A stretch of 64,000 bases of DNA from the NCBI GenBank assembly GCA_019753285.1, contig JAIELD010000020.1, positions 62,001 to 126,000 on the forward strand, written 5' to 3'. The notes beneath the pieces were generated by a model. That model did not search any database and had not been told where the DNA came from. It worked only from the letters and a program-made list of their open reading frames with translations. The position numbers were made by a program, and so were the translations under genes. Origin of the DNA: Beijerinckiaceae bacterium (GTDB lineage: Bacteria; Pseudomonadota; Alphaproteobacteria; Rhizobiales; Beijerinckiaceae). Below are positions 1 to 8,852 of the stretch, one piece after another; the first letter of the stretch is position 1, and each line of letters opens with the position of its first letter.

Positions 1-229
1 GGCTTCCCGCGGCGATCGCCGGCTGAAATCCGAACGGCACCTCGCAGGCATGGTCCGCTCGCGCATCGACGCGCGGGGACGGCACGCCGCCATCGGCGTC
101 GAGCAGTCCGGAGGGATGCGCTTTCTCGAAATGCTCGGCGCTCATCAGCGGGGCCAGCAGTCGCTCCCATGGCGCTAGCCTCCATGACTCGAGGGCGGGG
201 CGGCTTTTTGCGTTGTGGTCGAAAGGCAT
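1..229 (-). CDS. Unrecognised protein, 5' part only (runs off the window)
   Basis: An open frame reads leftward from an ATG at 229 to the window edge (76 codons seen) with the GC-rich third positions of real genes here. It starts MPFDHNAKSRPALESW and contains many acidic and proline residues, with no signal peptide or membrane segment. I do not recognise the family. It begins 51 bp downstream of the livF stop on the same strand, so it is probably the last or a further gene of the transporter operon and may act on the imported substrate. No strong ribosome binding site is visible. The alternative is a shorter protein starting at a later in-frame ATG, so the exact start is uncertain. Confidence 0.5.
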   Translation of the reverse strand, partial: MPFDHNAKSRPALESWRLAPWERLLAPLMSAEHFEKAHPSGLLDADGGVPSPRVDARADHACEVPFGFQPAIAAGS

Positions 230-280
230 GGCCTGCTTTAGCGCAGCAGGGCCATGAGCGACAACCGCGGCCGGTTTCGC

Positions 281-985
281 TCACATGCCGAGATAAGCGC
301 GCCTGATGTCGGGATTGGCGCCGACCTCGTCCGCCGTGCCCGCCAGGACGACGCGGCCGGTCTGAAGGATGAAGGCGCGGTCCGCGATCTCGAGACTTTC
401 GATCAGGCGCTGCTCGACGAGGAGGATCGTCAGGCCGAGCGCACGGATCGTCACGATGGCGCGGAAGATCTCGTCGACCAGCTTCGGCATGATGCCCTGC
501 GAGGGCTCATCCAGCATCAGGAGCTTCGGCCTCGTCATCAAGGCGCGGCTGATCGCCAGCATTTGCTGCTCGCCGCCCGACAGTGTTTCGGCGCGCTGGT
601 CGAGCCGCTCGGCAAGGCGCGGAAAGAGCTCGAAGACCTGCTGCAGCGGCGCATCCCGGTCTGCTTTCTTGCGGTGGAGATAGCTGCCGAGCATGAGATT
701 GTCGCGCACCGACAGGCGCGGGAACAGGCGCCTGTTCTCCGGAACATAGGCGATGCCGCGGGCCGTGATGTCATGCCCTGCGACGCCGTCGATGCGGCTG
801 CCCTCGAAACTGACCGAGCCCGACTTCGGACGCTCCATGCCGGAGATCGATTTCAGCAGCGTCGACTTGCCAGCCCCGTTCGCACCGGCGACGACGACGA
901 TCTCGCCCTGCTTCACGTCGATCGAAACGTCGGAGATGGCGATGAGGCCCTGATAGGTCGTGGTGATCGATTGAACCTCAAGCAC
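281..985 (-). CDS. livF: Liv-type ABC transporter ATP-binding protein LivF
   Basis: This is the second ATPase of a branched-chain amino acid-type (HAAT) ABC importer; it binds the cytoplasmic face of the LivHM permease. The 234-aa protein has Walker A GANGAGKST, signature LSGGEQQM and Walker B LLMLDEPSQG, followed by the LLVEQ segment usual in LivF. I chose the GTG at 985 because the protein then begins LEVQSITTTYQ, as family members do, with GGGG about 8 bp upstream and an 8-bp overlap with livG. An ATG at 1009 would add eight residues and overlap livG by 32 bp. It is co-transcribed with livK-H-M-G. The substrate is not readable from the ATPase itself. Confidence 0.9.
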   Translation of the reverse strand: MLEVQSITTTYQGLIAISDVSIDVKQGEIVVVAGANGAGKSTLLKSISGMERPKSGSVSFEGSRIDGVAGHDITARGIAYVPENRRLFPRLSVRDNLMLGSYLHRKKADRDAPLQQVFELFPRLAERLDQRAETLSGGEQQMLAISRALMTRPKLLMLDEPSQGIMPKLVDEIFRAIVTIRALGLTILLVEQRLIESLEIADRAFILQTGRVVLAGTADEVGANPDIRRAYLGM

Positions 986-1709
986 GGTGGCGGTCCCCCA
1001 GATAAGCATTGATCACGGCCTCGTCGGCGACGACTTGCCTGGGTGTTCCTTCGGAGAGCACTTTGCCAAGATGCAGCACCACGGCGCGATCGACGAGCGG
1101 CATCACGATCTCCATCACGTGCTCGACCATGAGGATGGTGACGCCTGTCTCGCGCACCCGCCTGATGAGCGCGACGCCCTTGCGCGCTTCCGTCGGCGTG
1201 AGGCCGGTCATCACCTCGTCGAGCAGGAGAAGTTTCGGCTCCGTCGCCAGCGCGCGGGCCATTTCGAGGCGGCGCTTTTCAGGAGGCGTCAATTCGCCGG
1301 CGAGCGCGTTGGCGCGGCCGTCGAGCTCGACGAATTCCAGAACCTCGGCCGCCTTGCGCCGCGCCTCGGCGGCGCTCGCCGTGCGGACGAACGAGCCGAC
1401 CATCACGTTCTCGATCACGCTCATCGATTCGAAGCTTTTGACGACCTGAAAGGTGCGTGCGATGCCGGCGGCGCAGCGCGCCGGCGCATCGAGGCCGGTG
1501 ATGTCAGCGCCATTGAGGACAATCCTGCCCTCGCTCGGCGGAAACGCGCCGGCGATGATGTTGAACAGGGTCGACTTGCCGGCGCCGTTCGGCCCGATCA
1601 GGCCGAGGATCTCGCCCTGCGGCACGTCGATGCTGACGTCGCTGTTCGCTGTGAGCCCGCCGAAGCGGCGCGTGACGTTCTTGACCGAGAGGATCGGCGC
1701 GGCGGTCAT
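978..1709 (-). CDS. livG: Liv-type ABC transporter ATP-binding protein LivG
   Basis: This is the first ATPase of the HAAT importer, 243 aa. Walker A is GPNGAGKST (near residue 40) and Walker B is LLLLDEVMTGL. The signature region reads LTPPEKRRLEMARAL rather than a canonical LSGGQ; LivG proteins are often divergent here, but the two prolines are notable. The start codon overlaps the livM stop in an ATGA arrangement (1706-1709), which indicates translational coupling. Assignment to LivG rather than LivF rests on the LDEVMTGL block and the gene order. Confidence 0.92.
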   Translation of the reverse strand: MTAAPILSVKNVTRRFGGLTANSDVSIDVPQGEILGLIGPNGAGKSTLFNIIAGAFPPSEGRIVLNGADITGLDAPARCAAGIARTFQVVKSFESMSVIENVMVGSFVRTASAAEARRKAAEVLEFVELDGRANALAGELTPPEKRRLEMARALATEPKLLLLDEVMTGLTPTEARKGVALIRRVRETGVTILMVEHVMEIVMPLVDRAVVLHLGKVLSEGTPRQVVADEAVINAYLGDRHRA

Positions 1710-2752
1710 GAATGTGCTCCTTCATCCGCGGATGCGGGCAATGGCTTCGGCTGCCTCACGAAGAAGCCGATCAGGCCTTCCGGCTTCCAGAGTGCGATCA
1801 GCATGATCAGCGCGCCGTAGATGATGAGGTCGATGCCCTGGCCCGAGCCGCCGGCATAGCTGCGCGTGAACTCGGTGAGCGGGATGAGGATGATCGCGCC
1901 GAGCGCCGGACCCCAGAGCGTTCCAATGCCGCCAAGCACGGCCGGCAGCGCGAAGAGCAGCGAGAAATGGAAATTGAGCACGCTATCCGGGTCGATATAG
2001 GCGACGAACTGGGCGTAGAAACTGCCGCCGACGGCGACGAAGAAGGCGGAAAGGGCCGCAGCCGCCATCTTGGAGTTGAAGATCACGACGCCGAGGCTCT
2101 CGGCCGCCTCCGGATTGTCCTTCACCGCCCGCCACCAATAGCCCCAGCGGCTGTCCTCGATCTTCCAGGTGACGAGCCAGGTGATCGTGGCAAGCGCCAG
2201 CGCTGTGTAGATGAAGGGCAGTTTGTTGCGGCCGAACTGGAGATTGGCCCAGTTGTCCGCTGCGGCAGGAAGCTGGATGCCGAGCGCGCCGCCGGCATAG
2301 GGCCAGCTCAGGAACAGCACCAGCGCCGCCTCGGCCACGACGATGGTGGCGATGGTGAAATAATGGCCCTTCAACCTGAAGAACGGGTAGCCGAGCACCA
2401 GCGCCACCAGCGCCGCGATGCCGCCGCCCGCGGCCATGCCGAACCAGGGCGAGACGCCGAATTTGGTGAACAGCAGTGTCGAGGTGTAAGCGCCGATCCC
2501 GAAATAGATGGCGTGGCCGAGCGAGATCTGCCCGCAATAGCCGCCGAGGATGTTCCAGCTTTGCGAAAGAGCCGTGTACATCAGCGTCAGGACCATGATG
2601 TTCTGGAGATACACGTCCTTGACCAGCAGCGGCAGGACCGAGATCACGAGCACCACAACGACGAGCGTCATGAGCTGGCGTCGTCTTGCGGCGTGGAAGC
2701 GGTCATTGGCCTGCGCCAATCCGGCTGCGATGCCGATCGATTGCGTGCTCAT
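1706..2752 (-). CDS. livM: Liv-type ABC transporter permease LivM
   Basis: An inner-membrane permease subunit of 348 aa that pairs with LivH. After a short cytoplasmic N-terminus it has about eight to ten hydrophobic segments. It carries the family block around GGYCGQISLGHAIYFGIGAY and, near the C-terminus, LGGIGTLWGPALGAI, the conserved coupling region that contacts the ATPases. It starts 2 bp after the livH stop and overlaps livG by 4 bp. It moves an amino acid or amino-acid-like substrate into the cytoplasm; the neighbouring 5-oxoprolinase and D-glutamate cyclase genes suggest pyroglutamate or a relative, which is inference. Confidence 0.92.
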   Translation of the reverse strand: MSTQSIGIAAGLAQANDRFHAARRRQLMTLVVVVLVISVLPLLVKDVYLQNIMVLTLMYTALSQSWNILGGYCGQISLGHAIYFGIGAYTSTLLFTKFGVSPWFGMAAGGGIAALVALVLGYPFFRLKGHYFTIATIVVAEAALVLFLSWPYAGGALGIQLPAAADNWANLQFGRNKLPFIYTALALATITWLVTWKIEDSRWGYWWRAVKDNPEAAESLGVVIFNSKMAAAALSAFFVAVGGSFYAQFVAYIDPDSVLNFHFSLLFALPAVLGGIGTLWGPALGAIILIPLTEFTRSYAGGSGQGIDLIIYGALIMLIALWKPEGLIGFFVRQPKPLPASADEGAHS

Positions 2753-2754
2753 GG

Positions 2755-3633
2755 TCAGATGTTCCCGAAAAGGCCGCGCGGCCGCACGAAGACGACGGCG
2801 AGATAGGCGGCGTAGATGCCGAGCGACTTCATCTCTGTCGGCAGGATGGTCGCGGTGATCGCCTCGATGAGGCCGATGATGACGCCGGCTGCCAGCGCTC
2901 CGAAAATGCTGCCGAAACCGCCGAGCGCCACGGTGACATAGGCGGTGAGCGCGAACGGACCGCCGACGTCAGGATGGATGTAGAAGAAGATCGCCATCAC
3001 CGAGCCGGCGAGGCCGACGAGCCCGGCCCCCAGCCCCCAGCCGATCGTGAAGACCTTGTTGCGGTCGATGCCGACGAGGGCGACGGCCCCGGCGTCCTCG
3101 CGCGTCGCGGCGAGCGCCCGGCCGAAATCGGTGCGGCTGATGAGGAGATAGAGCCCGACGAAGGCGGCGATCGAGACCGCCCCGCCAAAAAGCTGCGGCC
3201 ATGGCAGGAAGATGCCGCCGAGATTGAGCGTCTTGCCGCCAAGCCAGGTGTTGGGAATGCTGCGGAAGTCCGGCGTGAAGAAAAGCTGAGCGAGGCCGCG
3301 CAGCACGATGGCGAGGCCGAAGGTCGCGAACACCTGCACCATGCCGGCATTGACCTTGGCGCGCATCGCGTGGCGCACCACGCCGAGATAGACGATGGCT
3401 CCGAGCGCGAACATCAATCCGGCGACGATCGGCATCAGCAGCACCGGATCGACCGCGAGGGCGAGAACGAGCCCGAACATGGCGTACATCGCCATCATCA
3501 GGAACTCGCCATGGGCGAAGTTGACGACGTCCATCAGGCCGAAGATGAGGGATAGGCCGGCGGCGATGAGCGCGTAGATCAGCCCCATGAGCAGGCCGCT
3601 GACCACGATTTGGGCGAGCGCTTGAAAGGTCAT
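2755..3633 (-). CDS. livH: Liv-type ABC transporter permease LivH
   Basis: The partner permease of LivM, 292 aa, with about eight hydrophobic segments. Family signatures are visible: GLSLIFGLMDVVNFAHGEF near residue 30 and ALGGFGSIFGALAAGVIIG near the C-terminus. I chose the ATG at 3633 (MTFQALAQ) because homologues begin there; an ATG at 3705 would add a charged 24-residue extension unlike the family. It follows livK by about 150 bp. That gap holds a stem-loop that may lower its expression relative to the binding protein. Confidence 0.92.
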   Translation of the reverse strand: MTFQALAQIVVSGLLMGLIYALIAAGLSLIFGLMDVVNFAHGEFLMMAMYAMFGLVLALAVDPVLLMPIVAGLMFALGAIVYLGVVRHAMRAKVNAGMVQVFATFGLAIVLRGLAQLFFTPDFRSIPNTWLGGKTLNLGGIFLPWPQLFGGAVSIAAFVGLYLLISRTDFGRALAATREDAGAVALVGIDRNKVFTIGWGLGAGLVGLAGSVMAIFFYIHPDVGGPFALTAYVTVALGGFGSIFGALAAGVIIGLIEAITATILPTEMKSLGIYAAYLAVVFVRPRGLFGNI

Positions 3634-3748
3634 TGTCTTCAACCCGTTGTCTTGAGCGAGGCCCTTCACGCGAAGGCGCAGGAGCCTATGCTCCCGGCAA
3701 GGCAAGGACCATGCTCGCCGGGATTGGTATCGTGTCGGTTTGTGAGAA

Positions 3749-3773
3749 GGGCTGCCGTTCTATAAGGCAGCCC
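3749..3773 (-). promoter_or_regulatory. Intercistronic stem-loop between livK and livH
   Basis: A perfect 8-bp inverted repeat, GGGCTGCC and GGCAGCCC, is separated by 9 bases. It sits 13 bp after the livK stop in the direction of transcription. Only a short TTCTC follows, so it is not a strong terminator. Such hairpins after binding-protein genes often stabilise the upstream mRNA or cause partial termination, giving more binding protein than permease. That role here is inference. Confidence 0.55.
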
Positions 3774-3785
3774 CGCCATTTAAGG

Positions 3786-5048
3786 TCAGTTCATCGGCCA
3801 TTTCGGCTTGGCGATCGCCGCGCTCTCCGGGAAGATCGTCACGAACTTGCCGCCGAGGTACTGAAGCAGCACGGGGTTGGCGTTCATGTTCTGGCCGTCC
3901 TCGCCGAAGGCGACCTTCGTCCAGGGCATGATGGTCTTTTCGCCGGGAATATCGGTCTTGGCGAGCGCCTCGCGGATCGCCGGGCCTTCGACAGATTTGG
4001 CGCGGTCGATGGCATCGGCGAGGATCAGGAGCGCCATCAACTGACGCGAGGTGTTGTCGTTGAGGTCTTTCCCCGAGCGCGCCTTGAACATTTCGTTGAC
4101 CTTGCCGATCACCGGGCGCTTCTGCGCGAGATCGAGCGAGAAGCTTGCGCGGGAGATGAGGCCGTCGAGCTTGTCGCCCACCGCGTCGAACAGGGATTTT
4201 TCGGCAAAGCCCGCCGCCTGCGCCACGATCGCTTTCGGCTTGTAGCCGAGCTCGCTCATGGTCTTCACGAGGAGGATGCCGTCGGTCGTGTAGCTCGAGG
4301 GCATGAGCACGTCTGGGTTGGCGCTGCTCAACTGCTGCACCTCGGCCGTCAGCGACGGCGAATTGGCGCGGTACTTGATGTCGACGGCGAGGTTGTAGCC
4401 GCGTGCCTGCGCCGTATCGCGCTGGGCGTTGGACGAATCCGTGCCGAAGATCGTGTCCTCGTGGAACAGGCCGACGCTGTTCACCTTCTCGCCGCGCTTC
4501 CTCATTGTGTCGAGGAAATCGAACATGGCGACCGTGAACATCTCGTCATGCGCGGCGGCGCGGAAGAAATATTTCAGGCCGCGGCGATTGAGGCTCGGCG
4601 ATGAATTGTCCGCCGAGAAATAAGGCACCTGATAGCGCTCGGTCGTCGCGCTTATGGTTGCGGCGACGGCGCTGTGGAAGCTGCCGACTATGGCTGCGAC
4701 CTTGTCCTGCGTGATGAGGCGCTCGGCCTCGGCCCGGCCCTTCTGCGGATCGGCCTGATGGTCGGCGAAGACGAGCTTCACCTTCGCACCGCCAAGGCCG
4801 GCGAGCCCGCCGCCCTTGCCTGCCGGAAGGTCGAAATTATAGTTGCCGTTGATGATGTCGGCCGCCGTCTCCAGCGCGTGCTTGGCGTCGACGCCGACCT
4901 GCGCGCTCGCGCCGGACAGCGGGAAGATCGCGCCGATCAGCACTTCCTTCTGCTGCGCGAGTGCGGGCGTCACGGATGAGGCCAGCGCTATCGCGCCTGC
5001 GCCGAGCAGGGTGCGGCGGTTCAATGTCGGATGAATGCTTTTCGTCAT
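3786..5048 (-). CDS. Periplasmic substrate-binding protein of the Liv-type transporter (LivK-like)
   Basis: A 420-aa type I periplasmic binding protein (Peripla_BP_6 type), the receptor of the importer encoded downstream. The N-terminus LNRRTLLGAGAIALAS then ALAQ is a signal peptide with a twin-arginine-like motif. The mature part opens with VLIGAIFPLSGASAQVG, as typical for LivJ/LivK-like proteins. The start at 5048 is preferred because GGAGA lies about 8 bp upstream; an ATG at 5102 would overlap the upstream gene. It follows a D-glutamate cyclase-family gene by 40 bp and lies across from 5-oxoprolinase genes, so a ligand such as pyroglutamate or D-glutamate is plausible but unproven. Confidence 0.9.
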   Translation of the reverse strand: MTKSIHPTLNRRTLLGAGAIALASSVTPALAQQKEVLIGAIFPLSGASAQVGVDAKHALETAADIINGNYNFDLPAGKGGGLAGLGGAKVKLVFADHQADPQKGRAEAERLITQDKVAAIVGSFHSAVAATISATTERYQVPYFSADNSSPSLNRRGLKYFFRAAAHDEMFTVAMFDFLDTMRKRGEKVNSVGLFHEDTIFGTDSSNAQRDTAQARGYNLAVDIKYRANSPSLTAEVQQLSSANPDVLMPSSYTTDGILLVKTMSELGYKPKAIVAQAAGFAEKSLFDAVGDKLDGLISRASFSLDLAQKRPVIGKVNEMFKARSGKDLNDNTSRQLMALLILADAIDRAKSVEGPAIREALAKTDIPGEKTIMPWTKVAFGEDGQNMNANPVLLQYLGGKFVTIFPESAAIAKPKWPMN

Positions 5049-5088
5049 GAACTGTCTCCGTATGGGCGTTGGGAATTGGGCGAGTGGT

Positions 5089-5952
5089 TCAGAAGGCGGC
5101 AAGCTTGCTGTTCTTCATGTCGGTGACGATCATCTTGCCCGGTGCGTGGGTGATCGCAAAGGATGGTTTGGCGGCGCGGATGACGGATTGGGGCGTCACC
5201 CCGCAGGCCCAGAACACCGGGATCTCATCCGAACCCACCGGCACGGGGTCGCCATAGTCAGGCTTCGCAAGGTCCGAGATGCCGAGTTGGCCGGGATGTC
5301 CGATATGGACGGGCGCGCCATGCACGGCAGGAAAGCGGCTGGTGATCTGGATCGCGCGGATGGCGTCTGCCGGCTTGAAGGGCCGCATCGACACCACCAT
5401 CGGGCCTGCGAACCTGCCGGCGGGGGCGCAGGGAACGTTGGTCCGATACATCGGCACGTTGCAGTCGAGGTCGATGTGGCGGATCGACAGGCCATCCTCG
5501 ATCAGCGCCTCCTCGAACGAGAATGAACAGCCGATCGCGAACGTCACGAGGTCGTCCCGCCACCAGGCCGTCACGTCGGCTGGCTCGTCGACCACTTCGC
5601 CGTCCTTCCAGACGCGATAGCCGGGCACGTCCGTCCTGATGTCGAGATCGGCCCCGAGCGCCGGTATGAAGGGCGAGCCGACCTCGGACATGCCAATGAT
5701 CGGGCAGGGTTTGGGATTGAGCTGGCAGAACCTCAAGAATTCGTCCGCTAGATCTTTAGGCAGGATGGCGAGGTTTCCCTGGACATATCCGGGCGCGAAG
5801 CCCGCCGTGGGTCCGCGATGGCCGCCGAGCCGGGCCGCGTGTCGCGCGCCGAGTGGCGTCGACACGTCGAATGTCAAAGTTGATCGTTTCAAAGCAGCAA
5901 CCATGCCGTCCGCCCATGTCAAATTGCATATCTGGTCTGCAGACTGGATCAT
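5089..5952 (-). CDS. DUF1445 / D-glutamate cyclase family protein (YcsI-like)
   Basis: A 287-aa protein of the family once called putative hydro-lyase. The conserved segment [19 protein letters not shown] followed by [16 protein letters not shown] is its hallmark, together with the C-terminal CGVTPQSV motif. The human member DGLUCY converts D-glutamate to 5-oxo-D-proline, and in Bacillus subtilis ycsI lies in the same cluster as the 5-oxoprolinase genes. Here it is first in the operon with the Liv transporter, and the pxpBCA genes lie just beyond the divergent LysR gene. An AGGGCGGG stretch precedes the ATG. A second candidate start is at residue 17. The true substrate of bacterial members is less certain. 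Confidence 0.85.
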   Translation of the reverse strand: MIQSADQICNLTWADGMVAALKRSTLTFDVSTPLGARHAARLGGHRGPTAGFAPGYVQGNLAILPKDLADEFLRFCQLNPKPCPIIGMSEVGSPFIPALGADLDIRTDVPGYRVWKDGEVVDEPADVTAWWRDDLVTFAIGCSFSFEEALIEDGLSIRHIDLDCNVPMYRTNVPCAPAGRFAGPMVVSMRPFKPADAIRAIQITSRFPAVHGAPVHIGHPGQLGISDLAKPDYGDPVPVGSDEIPVFWACGVTPQSVIRAAKPSFAITHAPGKMIVTDMKNSKLAAF

Positions 5953-5997
5953 CCCGCCCTATTTAAGTCCAATTTTGATTTCGCATTCGAGTCGATA

Positions 5998-6011
5998 AGA
6001 TAAATTTATCT
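5998..6011. promoter_or_regulatory. Palindrome in the LysR / cyclase divergent promoter region
   Basis: A perfect 14-bp palindrome, AGATAAATTTATCT, lies 22 bp before the LysR start codon and 45 bp before the divergent start at 5952. LysR regulators usually bind T-N11-A palindromes between themselves and a divergent target, so this is the best operator candidate. It is very AT-rich against a GC-rich background. Binding is inferred. Confidence 0.55.
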
Positions 6012-6032
6012 CTTGATGGGTTACGGTCGGGC

Positions 6033-6941
6033 ATGGCGGATTTCAGAACCCTCGAAACCTTCGTCTGGGTGGCGACGCTCGGCAGCTTTCGCGGCGCCGC
6101 AGTCAAGCTCAACACGACCCAGCCCGCGATCTCGCAGCGCATCGCTCAGCTTGAAGCCGAGTTCGGCGTCCGGCTGCTCGACCGCGAGACTCGTGCCGTC
6201 AACCCGACGGCTAAAGGCCGCGAACTGCTCGTCTATGCCGACAAGCTGCTGCGGCTGCGGGCCGAGATGCGCATCGCGATAGCGGAGCCCGACAGCATTC
6301 GCGGGGTGCTTCGCCTCGGCGTCGCCGAGACCATCGTCCACACCTGGCTGCCGCGGCTCATCGAGCAGGTCTCGATCGTGCACCCCAAGCTGTCGCTCGA
6401 AATCGACGTCGATATATCGCCCAATCTGCGCGACAGGCTGGTGACGCAGCAGATCGACCTTGCCTTTCTGCTCGGGCCCTTAAGCAATCCGACGATCCAG
6501 AACCAGCCGCTCTGCCGCTTTCCGATCGTCTTCCTCGCAAGTCCGCGGCTCCAGTTCCCCGAAGGTCCGATCTCGATCGAGGCGCTTGCCGAGCACCCGA
6601 TCCTCACCTTCGCGCGCGGCACGCAACCCTACATCGCCATGCGCGATCTGTTTCGCCGGTCCGATCTTCCCGCCCTGCGGCTCCACGCCAGCGCGGCGCT
6701 CTCGCCGGTGGTGCGCATGGCGGTCGACGGGCTCGGCATCGCGGCCGTTCCTGCTGCGATCGCCAGCGAGGAGATCCGGTCCGGTCGGCTGCGCGTTCTC
6801 CCCACCAGGGTCAGCGTCCCGGAACTCGTCTTCACGGCGAGTTGGCCCGCCTCGCCGGACGGCCTCGCAGCGCAGTCGGTCGGCGCGATCGCCGTCTCGG
6901 TCGCGGCGGAGGCTGAAGGACTGCGCACCGCGCAGGAGTGA
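6033..6941 (+). CDS. LysR-family transcriptional regulator
   Basis: A 302-aa LysR-type regulator. The N-terminal winged helix-turn-helix covers roughly residues 3-62 (LETFVWVATLGSFRGAA then LNTTQPAISQRIAQLE). The rest is a periplasmic-binding-protein-like effector domain. It is divergent from the cyclase/Liv operon across 80 bp holding an AT-rich palindrome, and sits 132 bp upstream of pxpBCA in the same direction. It therefore most likely controls one or both sets in response to the imported compound or a product of it. Specific effector unknown. Confidence 0.9.
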   Translation: MADFRTLETFVWVATLGSFRGAAVKLNTTQPAISQRIAQLEAEFGVRLLDRETRAVNPTAKGRELLVYADKLLRLRAEMRIAIAEPDSIRGVLRLGVAETIVHTWLPRLIEQVSIVHPKLSLEIDVDISPNLRDRLVTQQIDLAFLLGPLSNPTIQNQPLCRFPIVFLASPRLQFPEGPISIEALAEHPILTFARGTQPYIAMRDLFRRSDLPALRLHASAALSPVVRMAVDGLGIAAVPAAIASEEIRSGRLRVLPTRVSVPELVFTASWPASPDGLAAQSVGAIAVSVAAEAEGLRTAQE

Positions 6942-7073
6942 CCCATTCGCATTTCTTATCGAACGGAATCGTTTAATGCGATTGGACCTGATCGAAAGCA
7001 TGTGCTTGGCTTGCTGTAGCCTTGACGCGATGCGCCTGCCTCGCCGTTTCACCCGAATTCGACGATCCGCCCG

Positions 7074-7784
7074 ATGAGCCAGCCGTCATCCCTTCCGACC
7101 ATCCTCATCAGCGGCGACTCGGCTGTGACGATCGAGTTCGGGCGCTCGATCGACGCGGCAGTCAATGCGCGGGTCCTCGGTCTCGATGAGGCGTTGGCGG
7201 CGGCGGCGCTGCCTTATGTCATCGAGACGGTCCCGACCTATCGCTCTCTGATCGTCCATTACGATCCGGTCTGCGCCGAACTCCTCGCCATCGCCGCAAA
7301 GGCGGGCGCTGCAGCGGCCTCCACGCGGCACTGGCGCATTCCCGTGGTTTATGGCGGCGATTTCGGTCTCGATCTCGACCATGTCGCCGGCGTCGCCGGC
7401 GTGGCGGCCGAGGAGGTCATCGCGATCCACAGCGCCGCCGTCTACCGCGTCTACATGATCGGCTTCACGCCCGGCTATTCCTATCTCGGCGGGCTCGATC
7501 CGCGCATCGTCACGCCGCGGCGCAAGGACCCCCGGCTCGAAACACCGGCCGGCACGGTGGCCATAGGCGGCGAGCAGACAGGCGTGCAGTGTCTCGCGGC
7601 CCCGAGCGGCTGGAACCTCATTGGCCGAACGCCGGTCCGCACCTTTCACCCTTCACGCGAGCCCATGTTCCTGCTGGAGCCGGGCGACAGCGTGTCGTTC
7701 ACGCCGATCGAAGCGAAACATTGGGATAGTCTCGACCGCGCCGCTGCGGCCGGCGAAATCCTCGCGGAACTACTCACATCATGA
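7074..7784 (+). CDS. pxpB: 5-oxoprolinase subunit PxpB (KipI family)
   Basis: This is one of three subunits of the prokaryotic ATP-dependent 5-oxoprolinase, which opens 5-oxo-L-proline to L-glutamate in the cytoplasm. The 236-aa protein has the KipI/allophanate hydrolase subunit 1 fold. Conserved blocks are GFTPGYSYLGGLDPRI and ETPAGTVAIGGEQTGV, followed by PSGWNLIGRTP. The stop overlaps the pxpC start (ATGA at 7781-7784). The order pxpB-pxpC-pxpA is the usual one. In Bacillus the homologue KipI also inhibits a sporulation kinase; nothing suggests that here. Confidence 0.93.
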   Translation: MSQPSSLPTILISGDSAVTIEFGRSIDAAVNARVLGLDEALAAAALPYVIETVPTYRSLIVHYDPVCAELLAIAAKAGAAAASTRHWRIPVVYGGDFGLDLDHVAGVAGVAAEEVIAIHSAAVYRVYMIGFTPGYSYLGGLDPRIVTPRRKDPRLETPAGTVAIGGEQTGVQCLAAPSGWNLIGRTPVRTFHPSREPMFLLEPGDSVSFTPIEAKHWDSLDRAAAAGEILAELLTS

Positions 7785-8836
7785 GCCGGCTTATCATAAC
7801 GGCGATCGGCCCTGCGAGTTCGGTGCAGGATGTCGGCCGCTTCGGCCTCCAGCGCTACGGCCTCACCTCATCGGGCGCGATGGACCGATTTGCGCTCGCG
7901 CAGGCCAATGTCCTCGTCGGGCAGCCCCAGCAGGCCGCCGGCATCGAAATCGGGCCGCTTCCTGCGCTGTTCGTCGCCGAAGGCGGGCCTGTTCGGCTTG
8001 CGCTCGCCGGCGCGAGGCGCGACATCGTGGCAGGGCCGCGCAAGGTCGAGATGGGCGAAAGCTTCGTGCTCATGGCAGGCGAGACGCTGCGCCTCTCGGC
8101 GGCGCGGCCGGGCGTGTTCAGCTATCTTGGCATCGAGGGCGGCATCAAGGGCGAGCCGAGTTTCGGCAGCCTCTCGGTCACTGCGCGGGCGGGGATCGGC
8201 AGCCCCTATGCACGACCGCTTGCGGCCGGCGACGCGCTCGATGCGGTCGAGGCGGATCTCGAAAGGCCGGAGCTGCGGCTTGATCCGCCACCCATGCCCA
8301 CGGGACCAATCCGCGTCGTGCTCGGGCCGCAGGACGATTATTTCAGCGCCGACCAGATCGCCCTGTTCTTCGACAGCGAATGGAGCGTCTCGCTCGCCTC
8401 GGACCGCATGGGCTATCGGCTCGAAGGCCCGGTACTGAGCCACGCCAAGGGCTTCAACATCATCTCGGATGGCATCGTCAACGGGCATATCCAGATCCCG
8501 GGCAACGGCCAGCCGCTCGTGCTGCTTGCCGATCGCGGCACCACCGGCGGCTATCCGAAGATCGGCGCGATCATCACCGCCGATCTCGGCCGCTTCGCGC
8601 AGATCGAGGTCGCAAGCAAGCTCCGGTTTCAGCGCATCGGGATCGCGCAAGCGCAGGCCGAGGCCGTGCGGTTCGCAAAAGCCATCGCCTCGCTTGCCGA
8701 CGGGCTCCGGCCGCTCGGCGCGGTTCTCACCAGCGAGACACTGCTGGCCGCCAACCTTGCCGGCGGCGCGGTCCAGGCTTTTGATACGTTGAGCTGGGGC
8801 GGGTTTCACTCGGCTGAAACCGGTTTCGAAGCATGA
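7781..8836 (+). CDS. pxpC: 5-oxoprolinase subunit PxpC (KipA family)
   Basis: A 351-aa biotin-dependent carboxyltransferase-type / allophanate hydrolase subunit 2 family protein. The opening [17 protein letters not shown], then [17 protein letters not shown], is the signature of KipA/PxpC; the segment ILLAD-like [17 protein letters not shown] is typical of the C-terminal half. It is a subunit of ATP-dependent 5-oxoprolinase together with PxpB and PxpA. It is translationally coupled to pxpB by a 4-bp overlap and followed by pxpA after 16 bp. Confidence 0.93.
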   Translation: MSRLIITAIGPASSVQDVGRFGLQRYGLTSSGAMDRFALAQANVLVGQPQQAAGIEIGPLPALFVAEGGPVRLALAGARRDIVAGPRKVEMGESFVLMAGETLRLSAARPGVFSYLGIEGGIKGEPSFGSLSVTARAGIGSPYARPLAAGDALDAVEADLERPELRLDPPPMPTGPIRVVLGPQDDYFSADQIALFFDSEWSVSLASDRMGYRLEGPVLSHAKGFNIISDGIVNGHIQIPGNGQPLVLLADRGTTGGYPKIGAIITADLGRFAQIEVASKLRFQRIGIAQAQAEAVRFAKAIASLADGLRPLGAVLTSETLLAANLAGGAVQAFDTLSWGGFHSAETGFEA

Positions 8837-8852
8837 GCGGAGGAAAAGCGGC

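Noticed and set aside
1712-2806. 364-codon open frame on the plus strand
   Set aside because: Antisense of livM, which has well conserved permease blocks.
6947-6981. TCGCATT / AATGCGA inverted repeat upstream of pxpB
   Set aside because: Arms of 7 bp separated by 21 bases are weak evidence for an operator; kept only as a note for comparison with the palindrome at 5998.
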